NCBI GenBank assembly: GCA_903822175.1
Contig: CAIJOB010000039.1
Coordinates: 28,548 to 92,547, forward strand
DNA: 64,000 nucleotides
From: an uncultured Alphaproteobacteria bacterium
GTDB taxonomy: Bacteria; Pseudomonadota; Alphaproteobacteria; Caulobacterales; Caulobacteraceae
Direction: 5' to 3'
In this document: positions 9,029 to 17,534 of the stretch, one piece after another
How positions within the stretch are numbered: the first letter of the stretch is position 1
Layout: the number at the start of each line of letters is the position of its first letter
Notes under the pieces: generated by a model
What the model was told of the DNA's origin: nothing
The model's database searches: none
Seen by the model: only the letters and a program-made list of their open reading frames with translations
Translations under genes and position numbers: made by a program

Positions 9029-9667
9029 ATGAAACTTCGTCTTTTCGCCGCCCTTTCCGCGGGCGCTTTCGTGCTGGCCGCGCCGATCGTGGGGCAGGCC
9101 CACTTCATCCTGGAAACGCCGACCTCAGTGGTCGTGGAAAACCAGCTTGGCGATCCCCAGAAGCTCGGCCCGTGCGGCGGCACCACCAAGGACCCCGGCA
9201 CGCTGACCAATGCGGTCACGGCTGTGGCCGGCGGCGAGCTTCTGAAGGTGAAGGTCAAGGAGACCATCTATCACCCGGGCCATTTCCGCATCGCGCTGGC
9301 GGTGAAGGATCGCAAGGAACTGCCGGTGGATCCGGAAGACACGACCAAGGACGTGAACGGCAAGCCGTGGTCGGTGTCCGGCAAGGTCGATCCCAATCCC
9401 AAGCCGCCCGTGCTGGTGGACGGCCTTTGGGAGCATCATGAGCGCAAGCCCGCCGAGGAATTCCAGACCTACGTGCACATCCCCAACATCAACTGCGATC
9501 ACTGCTCGCTGCAGATCATCCAGTTCATGGAGAACCACCCGGTGAACCCGGACGGCCGCTTCACCTACCACCACTGCGCCGACCTGAAGATCACCGCCAA
9601 CCCGCGCCTGCCCATCGACGCGGGGTGGCCCGGCCAGACGAAGGCCAAGGGCAAGAAGAAGAGCTAG
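9029..9667 (+). CDS. Secreted polysaccharide-monooxygenase-like protein (SCE4755 type)
   Basis: The 212-residue preprotein has a Sec signal peptide predicted to be cut at VGQA-HF, leaving His25 as the first mature residue. An N-terminal His after signal cleavage is the hallmark of copper histidine-brace enzymes such as lytic polysaccharide monooxygenases. A second candidate ligand is in the segment ETIYHPGHFRIAL (His83 and His86). Six Cys (GPCGG, NCDHC, HHCADL) suggest disulfides. The pattern GDPQKLGPCGG...HPGHFRIAL...SLQIIQFMENH...YHHCADL matches, from memory, the SCE4755 group of LPMO-like proteins. The ATG at 9029 follows AGAGGGG. The C-terminus ends in a Lys-rich tail. Substrate and true oxygenase activity are unknown; copper binding or delivery is an alternative. 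Confidence 0.8.
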   Translation: MKLRLFAALSAGAFVLAAPIVGQAHFILETPTSVVVENQLGDPQKLGPCGGTTKDPGTLTNAVTAVAGGELLKVKVKETIYHPGHFRIALAVKDRKELPVDPEDTTKDVNGKPWSVSGKVDPNPKPPVLVDGLWEHHERKPAEEFQTYVHIPNINCDHCSLQIIQFMENHPVNPDGRFTYHHCADLKITANPRLPIDAGWPGQTKAKGKKKS

Positions 9668-9680
9668 GCTCTAAGCGTTC

Positions 9681-10388
9681 TTAAGCCTCCGCCGCGGCCA
9701 TGGCCGCGGCGGCCTTGGCCATCATCTTTTCGAAGGCGCCGGAGCGGATCAGTTCGCGGCGTTCTTCGAGGCCGCGATGCAGCTCGGCCAGGACCCTGGC
9801 GGCGTGTTCGTTCTTTTGGATCGCCGCCCAGTAGGCGGCGACGTTGGCGGCGGCCGGGATCGGGTTCTCCATGCCGGTGGCCGGCAGGACGTTCTCGACC
9901 AGGAAGAGGCCGGGGACCAGCGCGCAGTCGGCCATGGTGAGGCGGCCTGAGCAGGCGAACCCGTCCGTGCCGATCAGCTTGTCCAGCGCCTTGATGTTGC
10001 GCACCACCTGGCCGCCCAGGAGGTCGACGATGCCCTGGTTGCGCTCCTTGGCGCGGCTCTGGGCCGAGAGCATAAACATGTTGTTCATCAGGTAGATGTC
10101 GCCGATCCGGGCGACCATGCGGATGTGCGCGGTCTCGCGCGGCGTGGCGCCCAGCATCGAGGGCTGCGGGTAGATCTCCTCGAGATATTCCGCGATCACC
10201 TCGGACTCCGGCAGCATGTCGCCGTCGATATCCAGCACCGGGATGCGGCCGATCGGGAAGGCCTTGCGGAACTCCGGCGTGCCGAAGGTCGACGGGCGCT
10301 CGAGCGCGATATCGGTGATGCCCTTGGCGTAGATCTGCAGGCGCACCCGCGCCGAATAGGGGCTGAGGTCGCCGGAATAGAGTTTCAT
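9681..10388 (-). CDS. Glutathione S-transferase family protein
   Basis: From the ATG at 10388 the protein has 235 residues. The N-terminal thioredoxin-like domain begins MKLYSGDLSPYSARVRLQIY and contains IPVLDIDGDMLPESEVIAEYL (about 50-70), where the cis-Pro and Glu-Ser contact glutathione. The C-terminal all-helical domain contains LTMADCALVPGLFLVENVL, including the N-capping Asp motif typical of GSTs. It ends in an Ala/Lys-rich tail. The likely role is conjugation or reduction with glutathione in the cytosol; the substrate cannot be told. It converges on the LPMO-like gene with 13 bp between stops. Confidence 0.92.
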   Translation of the reverse strand: MKLYSGDLSPYSARVRLQIYAKGITDIALERPSTFGTPEFRKAFPIGRIPVLDIDGDMLPESEVIAEYLEEIYPQPSMLGATPRETAHIRMVARIGDIYLMNNMFMLSAQSRAKERNQGIVDLLGGQVVRNIKALDKLIGTDGFACSGRLTMADCALVPGLFLVENVLPATGMENPIPAAANVAAYWAAIQKNEHAARVLAELHRGLEERRELIRSGAFEKMMAKAAAAMAAAEA

Positions 10389-10462
10389 GAGGCAGAGGCT
10401 CCTGCGCGCCGCGCGCGGGGAGAGGTTAGGACGCGAAAGCGGCCCCGCCAACCACTGGGCGC

Positions 10463-10882
10463 CTAGCCGCGCCGGACGTAGGAGCCGGAGGCCAGGCCGC
10501 TGACGATGGCGATGACCGAGGCGCGGGCCTCGCCGGCCGGGAGCTGGCCGAAGGCGCGCAGCAGTTCCTCGGCGCCGGGCGTGGCCAGCAGGCCCTTGAT
10601 CTCGGCCTCCAGGGCGTTTTCCTGCGGTTCGGCGGCGTCGCCGTCGCCATCGGGCCCGCGGGCGCCCAGCAGCAAGCTGCCGGGGCAATTCAGCGCGCGG
10701 GCCGCCTTGATCAGCATGGAGGCGGAGATGCGGTTCGCGCCGCGCTCGTACTTCTGGACCTGCTGGAAGCTGACGCCGAGATGCTCAGCGAGCGTCGACT
10801 GGCTCATGCGCAGCGCCAGACGGCGCGCCCGGATCCGCGCGCCCACTCCGACGTCAATAGGGTCCGCGTTGACCGCGCCCAT
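10463..10882 (-). CDS. XRE-family helix-turn-helix regulator
   Basis: The 139-residue protein has an N-terminal Cro/CI-type HTH (about 12-67): IRARRLALRMSQSTLAEHLG, then VSFQQVQKYERGANRISASML. The form with FQQVQKYERG is very common in Caulobacterales. The C-terminal part (about 85-130) is helical and may mediate dimerisation or ligand sensing. It lies 74 bp upstream of the GST gene on the same strand, but the gap leaves a link uncertain. No specific target is apparent. Confidence 0.92.
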   Translation of the reverse strand: MGAVNADPIDVGVGARIRARRLALRMSQSTLAEHLGVSFQQVQKYERGANRISASMLIKAARALNCPGSLLLGARGPDGDGDAAEPQENALEAEIKGLLATPGAEELLRAFGQLPAGEARASVIAIVSGLASGSYVRRG

Positions 10883-10975
10883 CGTCTGTCCCCTGACCTT
10901 CCCGACAGGTGAAGCCTAGCCCCTTGACCGCCAAAGGGAAGGGGGCCGCGCCGCGACTCTTCGCCTGATGAGCGG

Positions 10976-11569
10976 TCAGGCCCTGCCGCCCTGCACCAGG
11001 CGCAGGCGCTGCCAGGGCTGGACCAGGCCGTCGCTGGCGGCCAGGCGCACGGCGCTCTTGGCCAGGCCCAGGCTCTGCAGACGCAGGAAGCCGTCGAGGC
11101 CTGTGCGCTCGGTCGGCGTTAGCAGCACCGCGTCGGCCGCCACCGTCAGGCGCAGCTTCAGGCGCAGGGCGTCGAGCGCGGTCGCCAGGCACGAGCCCTG
11201 CACCGAGACGCCGCAGAGCACCACCTCGCCGCGGGCGCCGCGCTCGATCGCCTCGCAGAGTTCGGGGCTGGAGAAGGCCGAGGGCTGCTCACGATGATAG
11301 ACCGGCTCGGATGGCGCGGGCGTCATGCCAGCGACCGGCCGCCAGGGCGCTTCGCCCGGCCGGGGCCGGCGCGAGATCACGTGGCCCACCGCCCAGCCTT
11401 CAGCCCGGGCGTGCGCCAGCAGGCGCGCGGCGTTCTCACTCCAGGCGTCGCCGCTTAAGTCCCTGGTGTCGGGTTCACCATCGTTGTCGCCGCCCGGGGC
11501 GACGCTGAGCGCGTCGAGGCAAAGCAGCAGGACGTCCTTGGCGCCCGGCCCACGCAACACGCGCGTCAT
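10976..11569 (-). CDS. Isochorismatase-like cysteine hydrolase family protein
   Basis: The 197-residue product resembles the isochorismatase-like fold. An early strand VLLLCLDAL could supply the catalytic Asp, and VVLCGVSVQGSCLATALDALRL carries the Cys region followed by a strand and VAADAVLL. The usual CGxxTDxCV pattern is altered by one extra residue (CGVSVQGSC), and the Lys position is not obvious, so activity is uncertain. The ATG overlaps the stop of the upstream GNAT gene (ATGA). It is the third and last gene of a coupled operon whose LysR-type neighbour is interrupted. The substrate is unknown. Confidence 0.72.
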   Translation of the reverse strand: MTRVLRGPGAKDVLLLCLDALSVAPGGDNDGEPDTRDLSGDAWSENAARLLAHARAEGWAVGHVISRRPRPGEAPWRPVAGMTPAPSEPVYHREQPSAFSSPELCEAIERGARGEVVLCGVSVQGSCLATALDALRLKLRLTVAADAVLLTPTERTGLDGFLRLQSLGLAKSAVRLAASDGLVQPWQRLRLVQGGRA

Positions 11570-12153
11570 GCGGCGAGCTCCGCCGGCGCCCGTTCCAGGA
11601 CGCCCGGCCGGTCCCAGTCGCCTTCGGGGCGCAGCAGGGTCATCGGCGGACTGGCCAGTCCCACGGCAGCGGCGTGCGGCTCCAGGTCGAACTCCATCTC
11701 CAGATAGGCGTAGCCGGAGAAGTTGAAGACCGGCCGGCCGGGCCGGCGGCGGCCCTTGAAGTAGCGTTTCCAGAAGGCCTCGCCGCGCACCTGGGCGTGG
11801 CCGATCAGGCGGCGGTAGCCCTTGCGCCGGACGAGATCGAAGGTGGCGCGGCAGAGCAGCAGGAGGGCCGGGCCGCCGCGATGCTCCTTGCGCACCGCCA
11901 GCCGCTCGAACTTGGCGAACTCGCCAAACCAGCGCAGGCGCACCACGCCCACCGGCTCGCGCCCCCATTTCAGCAACAGGTGGGTGGCGCCGGCGAGGTC
12001 GTTGCCGTCGAATTCCTCGTCATAGGGGCAGGCCTGGTCGGCCATGTAGACCAGCGACCGGACGGTCTGGACCTGGGCCATCTCGTCGAAGGTGCGCACG
12101 ACGCTGATCGTGTAGTCGTTGTTGGCCGTGGGGATGGAGGCCGCGCGGGTCAT
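11566..12153 (-). CDS. GNAT-fold acyltransferase, autoinducer-synthase-like
   Basis: The 195-residue protein looks like a GNAT-fold enzyme closer to LuxI/FeeM-type acyl synthases than to ordinary acetyltransferases. Early on it has VQTVRSLVYMADQ, then CPYDEEFDGNDLAGATHLLL and VGVVRLRWFGEFAKFERLAV. Positioned Arg, Asp-x-x-Phe-Asp, Arg and Phe-Glu-Arg residues recall the conserved core of AHL synthases. The region after HRGGPALLLL corresponds to the acyl-carrier/CoA pyrophosphate loop and helix. It overlaps both neighbours by ATGA and so is made together with the upstream GNAT-like protein and the isochorismatase-like protein. Whether it makes a signal molecule is an inference; a plain GNAT is the conservative reading. 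Confidence 0.75.
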   Translation of the reverse strand: MTRAASIPTANNDYTISVVRTFDEMAQVQTVRSLVYMADQACPYDEEFDGNDLAGATHLLLKWGREPVGVVRLRWFGEFAKFERLAVRKEHRGGPALLLLCRATFDLVRRKGYRRLIGHAQVRGEAFWKRYFKGRRRPGRPVFNFSGYAYLEMEFDLEPHAAAVGLASPPMTLLRPEGDWDRPGVLERAPAELAA

Positions 12154-12773
12154 GCCGCAACCGCCTGTTCCATCGGCGCCTGCCAGACCAGGCCGTCGAA
12201 GGAGCCGGGCAGGTCCTCGAAGCCCAGGCGCTCGCGCATCAGCCGGTGGCCGGCCTCGGTGGTGGGCCTGGCGAACTTGGGCAGGTGGCCAACGGCGCCG
12301 CCCATGATGGCGCGAGCGCCGTCGATGACGCGGCGCGCCGAGGGCTTGGTGGTCGCCGCCACGCCCCAGCCGTAGAAGGCGCAGGCCGGTTCGCCCGGCG
12401 CCGCCACATGCTCGGCGGCGGGGGCCAGCGCGTCGAACGCGCCGGTCAGCACGGCGCGCAGGCCGCTGACGTTCAACAGCACGAAGGCCAGCACGCCGGT
12501 GAGCGCGCCATCCTCGCGGGCCACGAAGAGCGCGCTGTCGCCGGTCAGGTGGTGCACCCGCTCCAGGTCGGCGGCGTCGACGATGCCTTCGCCGATCAGT
12601 TGTGCGGCGAATTGGCGCGCCGCGGCGATGTCGTCGCCCTGCGCCGGCGCGACGTCGAAGACCGCGAGCTCCCGGCGAAGCCGCGCTGTCAGCGTGGGGG
12701 CCAGAGGGGGAGCCTGAGTGGAAACTAGGCTGGGAGCCAATGCGGCGCCGGCGCCGTTAGCACTGGTGGTCAT
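12150..12773 (-). CDS. GNAT-like protein of unknown function, first gene of coupled operon
   Basis: The 207-residue product starts at 12773 behind an excellent GGAGGTG ribosome site. After a low-complexity N-terminus (to about residue 30) comes an alpha/beta domain. DSALFVAREDGALTGVLAFVLL resembles GNAT strands, and GWGVAATTKPSARRVIDGARAIM could be the motif A region. AGHRLMRERLGFEDL resembles the C-terminal GNAT motif. I do not recognise a named family. It leads a three-gene unit joined by ATGA overlaps and is divergent, across 99 bp, from a LysR gene that carries a stop. Confidence 0.7.
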   Translation of the reverse strand: MTTSANGAGAALAPSLVSTQAPPLAPTLTARLRRELAVFDVAPAQGDDIAAARQFAAQLIGEGIVDAADLERVHHLTGDSALFVAREDGALTGVLAFVLLNVSGLRAVLTGAFDALAPAAEHVAAPGEPACAFYGWGVAATTKPSARRVIDGARAIMGGAVGHLPKFARPTTEAGHRLMRERLGFEDLPGSFDGLVWQAPMEQAVAA

Positions 12774-12835
12774 GGTTTCACCTCCGCGTTCACGAAGGTC
12801 TAGCCATTGGTAAACGCGCTTGGGCGCCCCATAAG

Positions 12836-12843
12836 ATTGCAAT
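12836..12843. promoter_or_regulatory. Candidate LysR-type operator in the divergent intergenic region
   Basis: ATTGCAAT is a perfect 8-bp palindrome in the 99-bp gap between the operon start (12773) and the LysR start (12873). It lies in an AT-richer patch (ATAAGATTGCAATAGG). LysR proteins usually bind such divergent gaps. The site is short, so confidence is low. Confidence 0.3.
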
Positions 12844-12872
12844 AGGCTGCCCGCAGAACTGCAGGAGGTCAC

Positions 12873-13865
12873 ATGGGGGAGATCGCGCGCCGTCGGGCCG
12901 ACTGGTCAAACCTGCGCGTGTTCTTCGCGGTCGCCGAGGCCGGTGGGATCAACGCCGCCGCCCGCGCCCTGCAGATCAATCCGTCCACCGTGACCCGCGC
13001 CATCGAGGAGCTGGAGCGCCAGCTCAACGCCACCCTGTTTCATCGCGGCCCGCGCGGCGCGACCCTGACCGAGGCCGGCCAGGCCGCCTTCCAGCGGGTG
13101 CGCACCATGGAGCGCATGGCCGAGGCGCTGGAGCTTGAGGTCGGCGACAGCGAGACCCTGCCCGAGGGCCGCGTGCGGCTGGCGGCGCCCGACGGGGTCG
13201 CCGGTTATTTCATCAGCCCGCACCAGACCGAGTTCCTGCGGGCGCACCCGGGGATCGACCTTTCCATCGACTGCGGCCTGTGGCCGGACCGGCCGCTGGA
13301 CGGCGAGGCCGACCTGACGCTGACCTTCAGCGAGCCGACCCAGCCGGACGCGGTGGCCCAGCCGATTGCGCATGTGCACTACGCGCTATTCGCCAGCCGC
13401 GAGTACGTCAGCCTCTATGGCGCGCCCAAGACCATCGAGGAGATGCTGCACCACCCCTACGTCCACCACTCCGCCCAGACCCATCAGAAGGAGCTCTGGG
13501 GGGACCGCGTGCAGGCCTGACAGACGCTCACCCACAAGCGGATCGAGACCAATTCCAGCTCGGTGTGCGTGCAGGCGGTGCTGAACGGGGTGGGCATCGG
13601 CGCCATGCCGACGGCCATCGCCTCGGTCGAGCCGGACCTGGTGATGCTGGACGTGCTGACGGTGGGGCCGGCGAAGCTGTGGCTGGTGCATCACCGCGAC
13701 GCGGCGCGGCCGGCCCGCGTGCGGCTGGTCAAGGACTGGCTGAAGGCGATCTTCGATCCGAGGACCCGGCCCTGGTACCGGTCGGAGTTCGTGCATCCGG
13801 ACGACTTCGCCGCCGAGACCGGCAAGAGCGAGCCGGCGTCGAAGGGCGAGCGCAAGGCGGGGTGA
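12873..13865 (+). pseudogene. LysR-family regulator interrupted by one in-frame TGA
   Basis: The gene would encode about 330 residues. It starts behind AGGAGG with an N-terminal HTH (NLRVFFAVAEAGGINAAARALQ, then PSTVTRAIEELERQL) and LFHRGPRGATLTEAG. The substrate-binding domain follows from about residue 95. A TGA at 13518-13520 ends the frame after WGDRVQA (215 residues). The same frame continues without interruption through LTHKRIETNSSSVCVQAVLNG to a normal LysR C-terminus at 13865. The position would plausibly be Trp (TGG), so a single G-to-A change or a base-call error explains it. As written the product loses half of its effector domain. It is divergent from the GNAT/GNAT/isochorismatase operon, which it probably regulated. 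Confidence 0.88.
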
Positions 13866-13868
13866 GCG

Positions 13869-14693
13869 CTAGATCGGCACGCCGATGATCGCCTTGACGA
13901 TCAGATGGTCCTCCGGCCGGCCGTAGCCTGTGCCGACGCCGAGGTTCAGGTCCCACTTGCCGAAGGATTTGTCGACGATGGCGAACAGTTCCTGGTCGTT
14001 GCGGCCCAGCCGGCCGAAGGTCCTGGAATCGCCCACGGTGTTGTAGCTCTCGAAGCCGACGTCAAAGCCGCTCTCGCCGATCTTGCGGGTGACCAGGGTG
14101 GCCAGTTGATAGGTCGTCGGCCCCTTGGCGGGCCCTGACACCGCCCAGTCGATGTTGAGGTTCTCGGCGATCGTCCAGGGCCCCAGGTGGGCGCCCGCGA
14201 TCCCCTTCAACTCGGCGTTCCAGGGATTGACGTCGATGTCCCGCCGCACCTTGCCCAGCTCGAAATTGAGGCCCCAGAAGAACGGGTCGTCCGGCGCGTG
14301 CGGCGCGATGAACTTGATGCGGCCCTTGAAGCCGGCGACTTCGGTCTGGCCGCGGTCGTCGAAGGTGAGTAGCGGCAGATAGGCGCCCAGCTCGATGTTT
14401 GAGGTGAGGCCATAGGCCCACTCGGGCGTGATCCGCAGGCGCCCCTGCGAGGCCTGCTCGCCGAGATAGTCCGCGTTGGCGCCGCGGCCGCGCAGGACAT
14501 CGTTCACATGGACGTCCAGGCCATAGGCGCCCTTGGCGCTCATGTCGTCGATATAGACCTGGATTTCCTCGTCGGCGGCGCGCGCGCCGAAGGCCACGGT
14601 CCAGGCCGCCAGCGCCAGGCCTGCCGCACGTCTTCCTAAGCGTCCGCCCAAAAGGCGCCCTCCCGATGCCCGCACTCTCGCCGAATGGGGCAC
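13869..14693 (-). CDS. Probable outer-membrane beta-barrel protein
   Basis: The 274-residue product has a signal peptide ending near ARA-A (about residue 39, from the GTG at 14693; the start could be later). The mature part alternates hydrophobic and polar residues in the style of a porin-like barrel. Repeated aromatic strands are seen in ITPEWAYGLTSNIELGAYLP, FFWGLNFELGKV and LNLGVGTGYGRP. It resembles the 'transporter/MetA-pathway of phenol degradation' type of outer-membrane proteins only in shape. It converges on the broken LysR gene with 3 bp between. Cargo is unknown. Confidence 0.7.
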   Translation of the reverse strand: MPHSARVRASGGRLLGGRLGRRAAGLALAAWTVAFGARAADEEIQVYIDDMSAKGAYGLDVHVNDVLRGRGANADYLGEQASQGRLRITPEWAYGLTSNIELGAYLPLLTFDDRGQTEVAGFKGRIKFIAPHAPDDPFFWGLNFELGKVRRDIDVNPWNAELKGIAGAHLGPWTIAENLNIDWAVSGPAKGPTTYQLATLVTRKIGESGFDVGFESYNTVGDSRTFGRLGRNDQELFAIVDKSFGKWDLNLGVGTGYGRPEDHLIVKAIIGVPI

Positions 14694-14717
14694 AGTGCTT
14701 GGCCGGAGGCTAGGGCG

Positions 14718-15968
14718 CTAGAGCCGTTCGATGATGATCGCCGGCGCCATGCCGCCGGCGGCGCACATGGTGACGAGGCCGCGCTTGAGGTCGCGGCGTT
14801 CGAGTTCGTCGAGGATGGTGCCGATCAGGATCGAGCCGGTGGCGCCGATGGGGTGGCCGAGCGCCATGGCGCCGCCGTTCACATTGACCTTGTCGCGGTC
14901 CAGCCTGAGGTCGCGGATGAACTTCTCGGCGACCACCGAGAAGGCCTCGTTGATCTCGAAGAGGTCGATGTCGTCGACGGTGAGGCCGGCCTTGGCCAGC
15001 ACCTTGCGGGCGGCGGGCACCGGGGCGTTCAGCATCAGGGTGGGCGAATCCCCCATGTTGGCCATGGCGACGATGCGGGCGCGGGGCTTGAGGCCATGCT
15101 TCCGGGCGTAGTCCGGCGAGGCCATCAGGACGGCGGCGGCGCCATCGACCACGCCCGAGGAATTGCCGGCGTGGTGGAAGTGCTGGATCTTCAGGTCCGG
15201 ATAGACCTGGTTGATCAGGCCGGCGAAGGTCGTGCCCTTGGCGTCGAGCGGGAAGTCGGCCATGGCCTCGAAGGCGGGTTTCAGGGCCGCCAGGCCCTCC
15301 ATGGTGGTCTGCGGGCGCGGGAATTCCTCGTGGTCGAGGGCGACGGAGCCGTCCTCGCGGTAGACCGTCACCAGGGACTTGTCGAAGTGGCCGCCTTTGA
15401 TCGCGGCGTCGGCGCGTTGCTGGCTAACCAGGGCCAGCTCGTCCAGGGCTTCGCGGCTGATGCCTTCGAGGGTGGCGATGGCGTCGGCGCAGACGCCCTG
15501 GTGGCTCTGCGGGTGCTTGGCGCGCAGCGAGAGGTTGCCGCTATCCATCAGCATCGGACCGGCTTCCGGGTCCGGCTTGGGGGCGGACGAAGCGGTGTAG
15601 CTCATCATCTCGGTGCCGCCGCCGATGACCAGGTCTTCCATCCCGGCCATGACCTGGGCCGCGGCGAGGTTCACCGCGGTGATGCCCGAGCCGCAGTAGC
15701 GGTCGAGCGTCACGCCCGAGGCGCGCACGTCATAGCCGGCGTCGAGCGCGGCCATGCGACCAAGGTCGCCGCCCTGCTTGCCGCGCTGGGAGGAGGTGCC
15801 CCAGATGATGTCGTCGACTTCCGCGGTGTTGAGGCCGTTGCGGTCGGCCAGCGCCTTGAGGACCGTGGCGCCCAGGTGCTGGGGATGGTGGTCCGCCAGC
15901 GCGCCCTTGCCGACCTTGCCGATGCCGCGCGGGGTGCGGCAGACGTCGATGATCCAGGCTTCAGACAT
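14718..15968 (-). CDS. Acetyl-CoA C-acyltransferase (thiolase)
   Basis: This 416-residue thiolase condenses or cleaves acyl-CoA thioesters in fatty-acid or polyhydroxyalkanoate metabolism. The acyl-accepting Cys92 is in DRYCGSGITAVN. The C-terminal active-site elements are NVNGGAMALGHPIGATGS (His) and TMCAAGGMAPA (Cys). The start at 15968 follows AGGAG. The product begins MSEAWIIDVCRTPRG. Family members are usually annotated as acetyl-CoA C-acetyltransferase or as the thiolase partner of a multifunctional beta-oxidation protein, but none lies beside it here. It stands alone between an outer-membrane protein and a peptidase gene. Confidence 0.95.
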   Translation of the reverse strand: MSEAWIIDVCRTPRGIGKVGKGALADHHPQHLGATVLKALADRNGLNTAEVDDIIWGTSSQRGKQGGDLGRMAALDAGYDVRASGVTLDRYCGSGITAVNLAAAQVMAGMEDLVIGGGTEMMSYTASSAPKPDPEAGPMLMDSGNLSLRAKHPQSHQGVCADAIATLEGISREALDELALVSQQRADAAIKGGHFDKSLVTVYREDGSVALDHEEFPRPQTTMEGLAALKPAFEAMADFPLDAKGTTFAGLINQVYPDLKIQHFHHAGNSSGVVDGAAAVLMASPDYARKHGLKPRARIVAMANMGDSPTLMLNAPVPAARKVLAKAGLTVDDIDLFEINEAFSVVAEKFIRDLRLDRDKVNVNGGAMALGHPIGATGSILIGTILDELERRDLKRGLVTMCAAGGMAPAIIIERL

Positions 15969-16038
15969 ATCCAGGTCTCCTTGCAGGGCTTGGGACGGCA
16001 TAGCGCGCCTTGACGCTCGCGGAAACCGTGCCGCAGCG

Positions 16039-17466
16039 TCAGGGCTGGTCGGCGTAGATCTTCACCAGGCGGTAGAGGAACTCGCGGCCTTCATAGAGGG
16101 CGGTGACGCCGACGCGTTCGTTGAGGCCGTGGATGCGGCCAAGGTCCGGCTCCAGGAAGATGCCGGAGACGCCGTAGGTGGGGATGCCGCCGGCGGTGAG
16201 CGGCTTGCCGTCGGTGGCGCCGGCCTGGAGGATCGGGACCACGGGCACGCCCGGCCACATCTCAGCCGAGACCTTTTCGATCGGGCCCAGGATGCGCGGC
16301 GTCAGCGGCGGGGCCGGCGCGGGGGTTTCGGCTTCGGCCCGGACGATCGCGGTCTTGGAGACCGAGACCTGCGGGTCGTTGATCAGTTCGATCAGCTTGT
16401 CGCGCACCGCCTCGCGGGCGACGCCGGGGAAGATGCGGCAGTTGATGTTGGCGGTGGCCCGTTGCGGGAGCGCGTTCTGGGCGTGGCCGGCCGACAGCTG
16501 GGTGGCGACGCAGGTGGTGCGCAGCATGGTGTGCAGGCTGGGGTCCTTCGACAGGATCGCGTCGGCCCGGGCGTCCTTCGGATTGGCGACGATGGCGGTC
16601 ATGGCCGCGCCCTGCTCGCCGCCGACCACCTTGGCCATCTGGGTCAGGTAGCCGCGGTTGGCGTCGTTGAGCATCACCGGGAACTCGTAGCCGCGGATTT
16701 TCTCCAGCGCGTCGGCCAGCCGGTAGATGGCGTTGTCCGGGACGGGGCGCGAGGAGTGACCGCCGGGGTTGGTGACTTCCAGGGTGAAGCTCTGCGAGGT
16801 CTTTTCGCCGGCCTCGATGGTGTGGGCGATGCGTTTGCCGTGATCGTCGAGCTGGCCGCCGGCGCCCTCGTTCAGCGCGAACTCGGCGTCGATCAGGTCG
16901 CGGCGGTTCTGCACCAGCCAGGTGGCGCCGTTCAGCCGCCCGCCGCTCTCCTCGCCGCAGGTCAGCGCCAGCTTGATCGGGCGTTTAGGGTGGAAGCCTT
17001 CGGTGCGGTAGCGGCTCAGGCTGTCGACCCAGATGGCGGCCTGGGCCTTGTCGTCCATGGCGCCGCGGGCGTGGAAGAAGCCTTCCTCTTCGATGAGCGT
17101 GAAGGGGTCGCGGGTCCAGTCCTCGCGCTTGGCCTCGACCACGTCGAGATGGGCGAGCAGCAGGATCGCCTTGGCCTTGGGATCCTTGCCGGGATAGACG
17201 GCGACCAGGCCGCCGTCCTTGGGGAAGTTCGGCGCGGTGAAGACGGTCAGGTCGCTGTCGGGGAAGCCGGCGGCCTTGAGGTGGGCGGCCATCCGTTCGG
17301 CGGCCAGGGTGCAGCTGCCGACCGAGGCGGTGGTGTTGGTCTCGACCAGCTCCTTGTAGAGGGCGCGGAAGGCGGGCTGGGTCGGGTCGGGCTTGGCGGG
17401 CTGGGCCTGGGCTGAGCCCGTAACCAGGAGCGCGGCGCCGACCAGCGCTCCGATGATCTTCGACAT
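16039..17466 (-). CDS. Exported M20-family metallopeptidase
   Basis: The 475-residue protein has a signal peptide (cut near AQA-Q, about residue 22) and a two-domain M20 architecture. Zinc ligands are visible: LLLAHLDVVE (His and catalytic Asp), RGAMDDK (bridging Asp), CGEESGG (general-base and ligand Glu) and a later ALNEGAGG. RIHGLNER near the C-terminus supplies the last His. GGHSSRP marks the dimerisation domain. It probably hydrolyses peptides or N-acyl amino acids in the periplasm. It is transcribed towards the thiolase gene with a gap of about 70 bp. Confidence 0.94.
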   Translation of the reverse strand: MSKIIGALVGAALLVTGSAQAQPAKPDPTQPAFRALYKELVETNTTASVGSCTLAAERMAAHLKAAGFPDSDLTVFTAPNFPKDGGLVAVYPGKDPKAKAILLLAHLDVVEAKREDWTRDPFTLIEEEGFFHARGAMDDKAQAAIWVDSLSRYRTEGFHPKRPIKLALTCGEESGGRLNGATWLVQNRRDLIDAEFALNEGAGGQLDDHGKRIAHTIEAGEKTSQSFTLEVTNPGGHSSRPVPDNAIYRLADALEKIRGYEFPVMLNDANRGYLTQMAKVVGGEQGAAMTAIVANPKDARADAILSKDPSLHTMLRTTCVATQLSAGHAQNALPQRATANINCRIFPGVAREAVRDKLIELINDPQVSVSKTAIVRAEAETPAPAPPLTPRILGPIEKVSAEMWPGVPVVPILQAGATDGKPLTAGGIPTYGVSGIFLEPDLGRIHGLNERVGVTALYEGREFLYRLVKIYADQP

Positions 17467-17534
17467 AGGCAGTCCCCGCTAAGCTGTAGCGGGGACTATC
17501 CCAGCCGCCCGGCGGCGCGGCAAGCGGACGCCGC

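Noticed and set aside
13518..13520. TGA read as selenocysteine in the LysR gene
   Set aside because: LysR proteins have no known selenocysteine at this place, no SECIS-like hairpin is evident just downstream, and no Sec genes are visible. A point mutation or base-call error is simpler.
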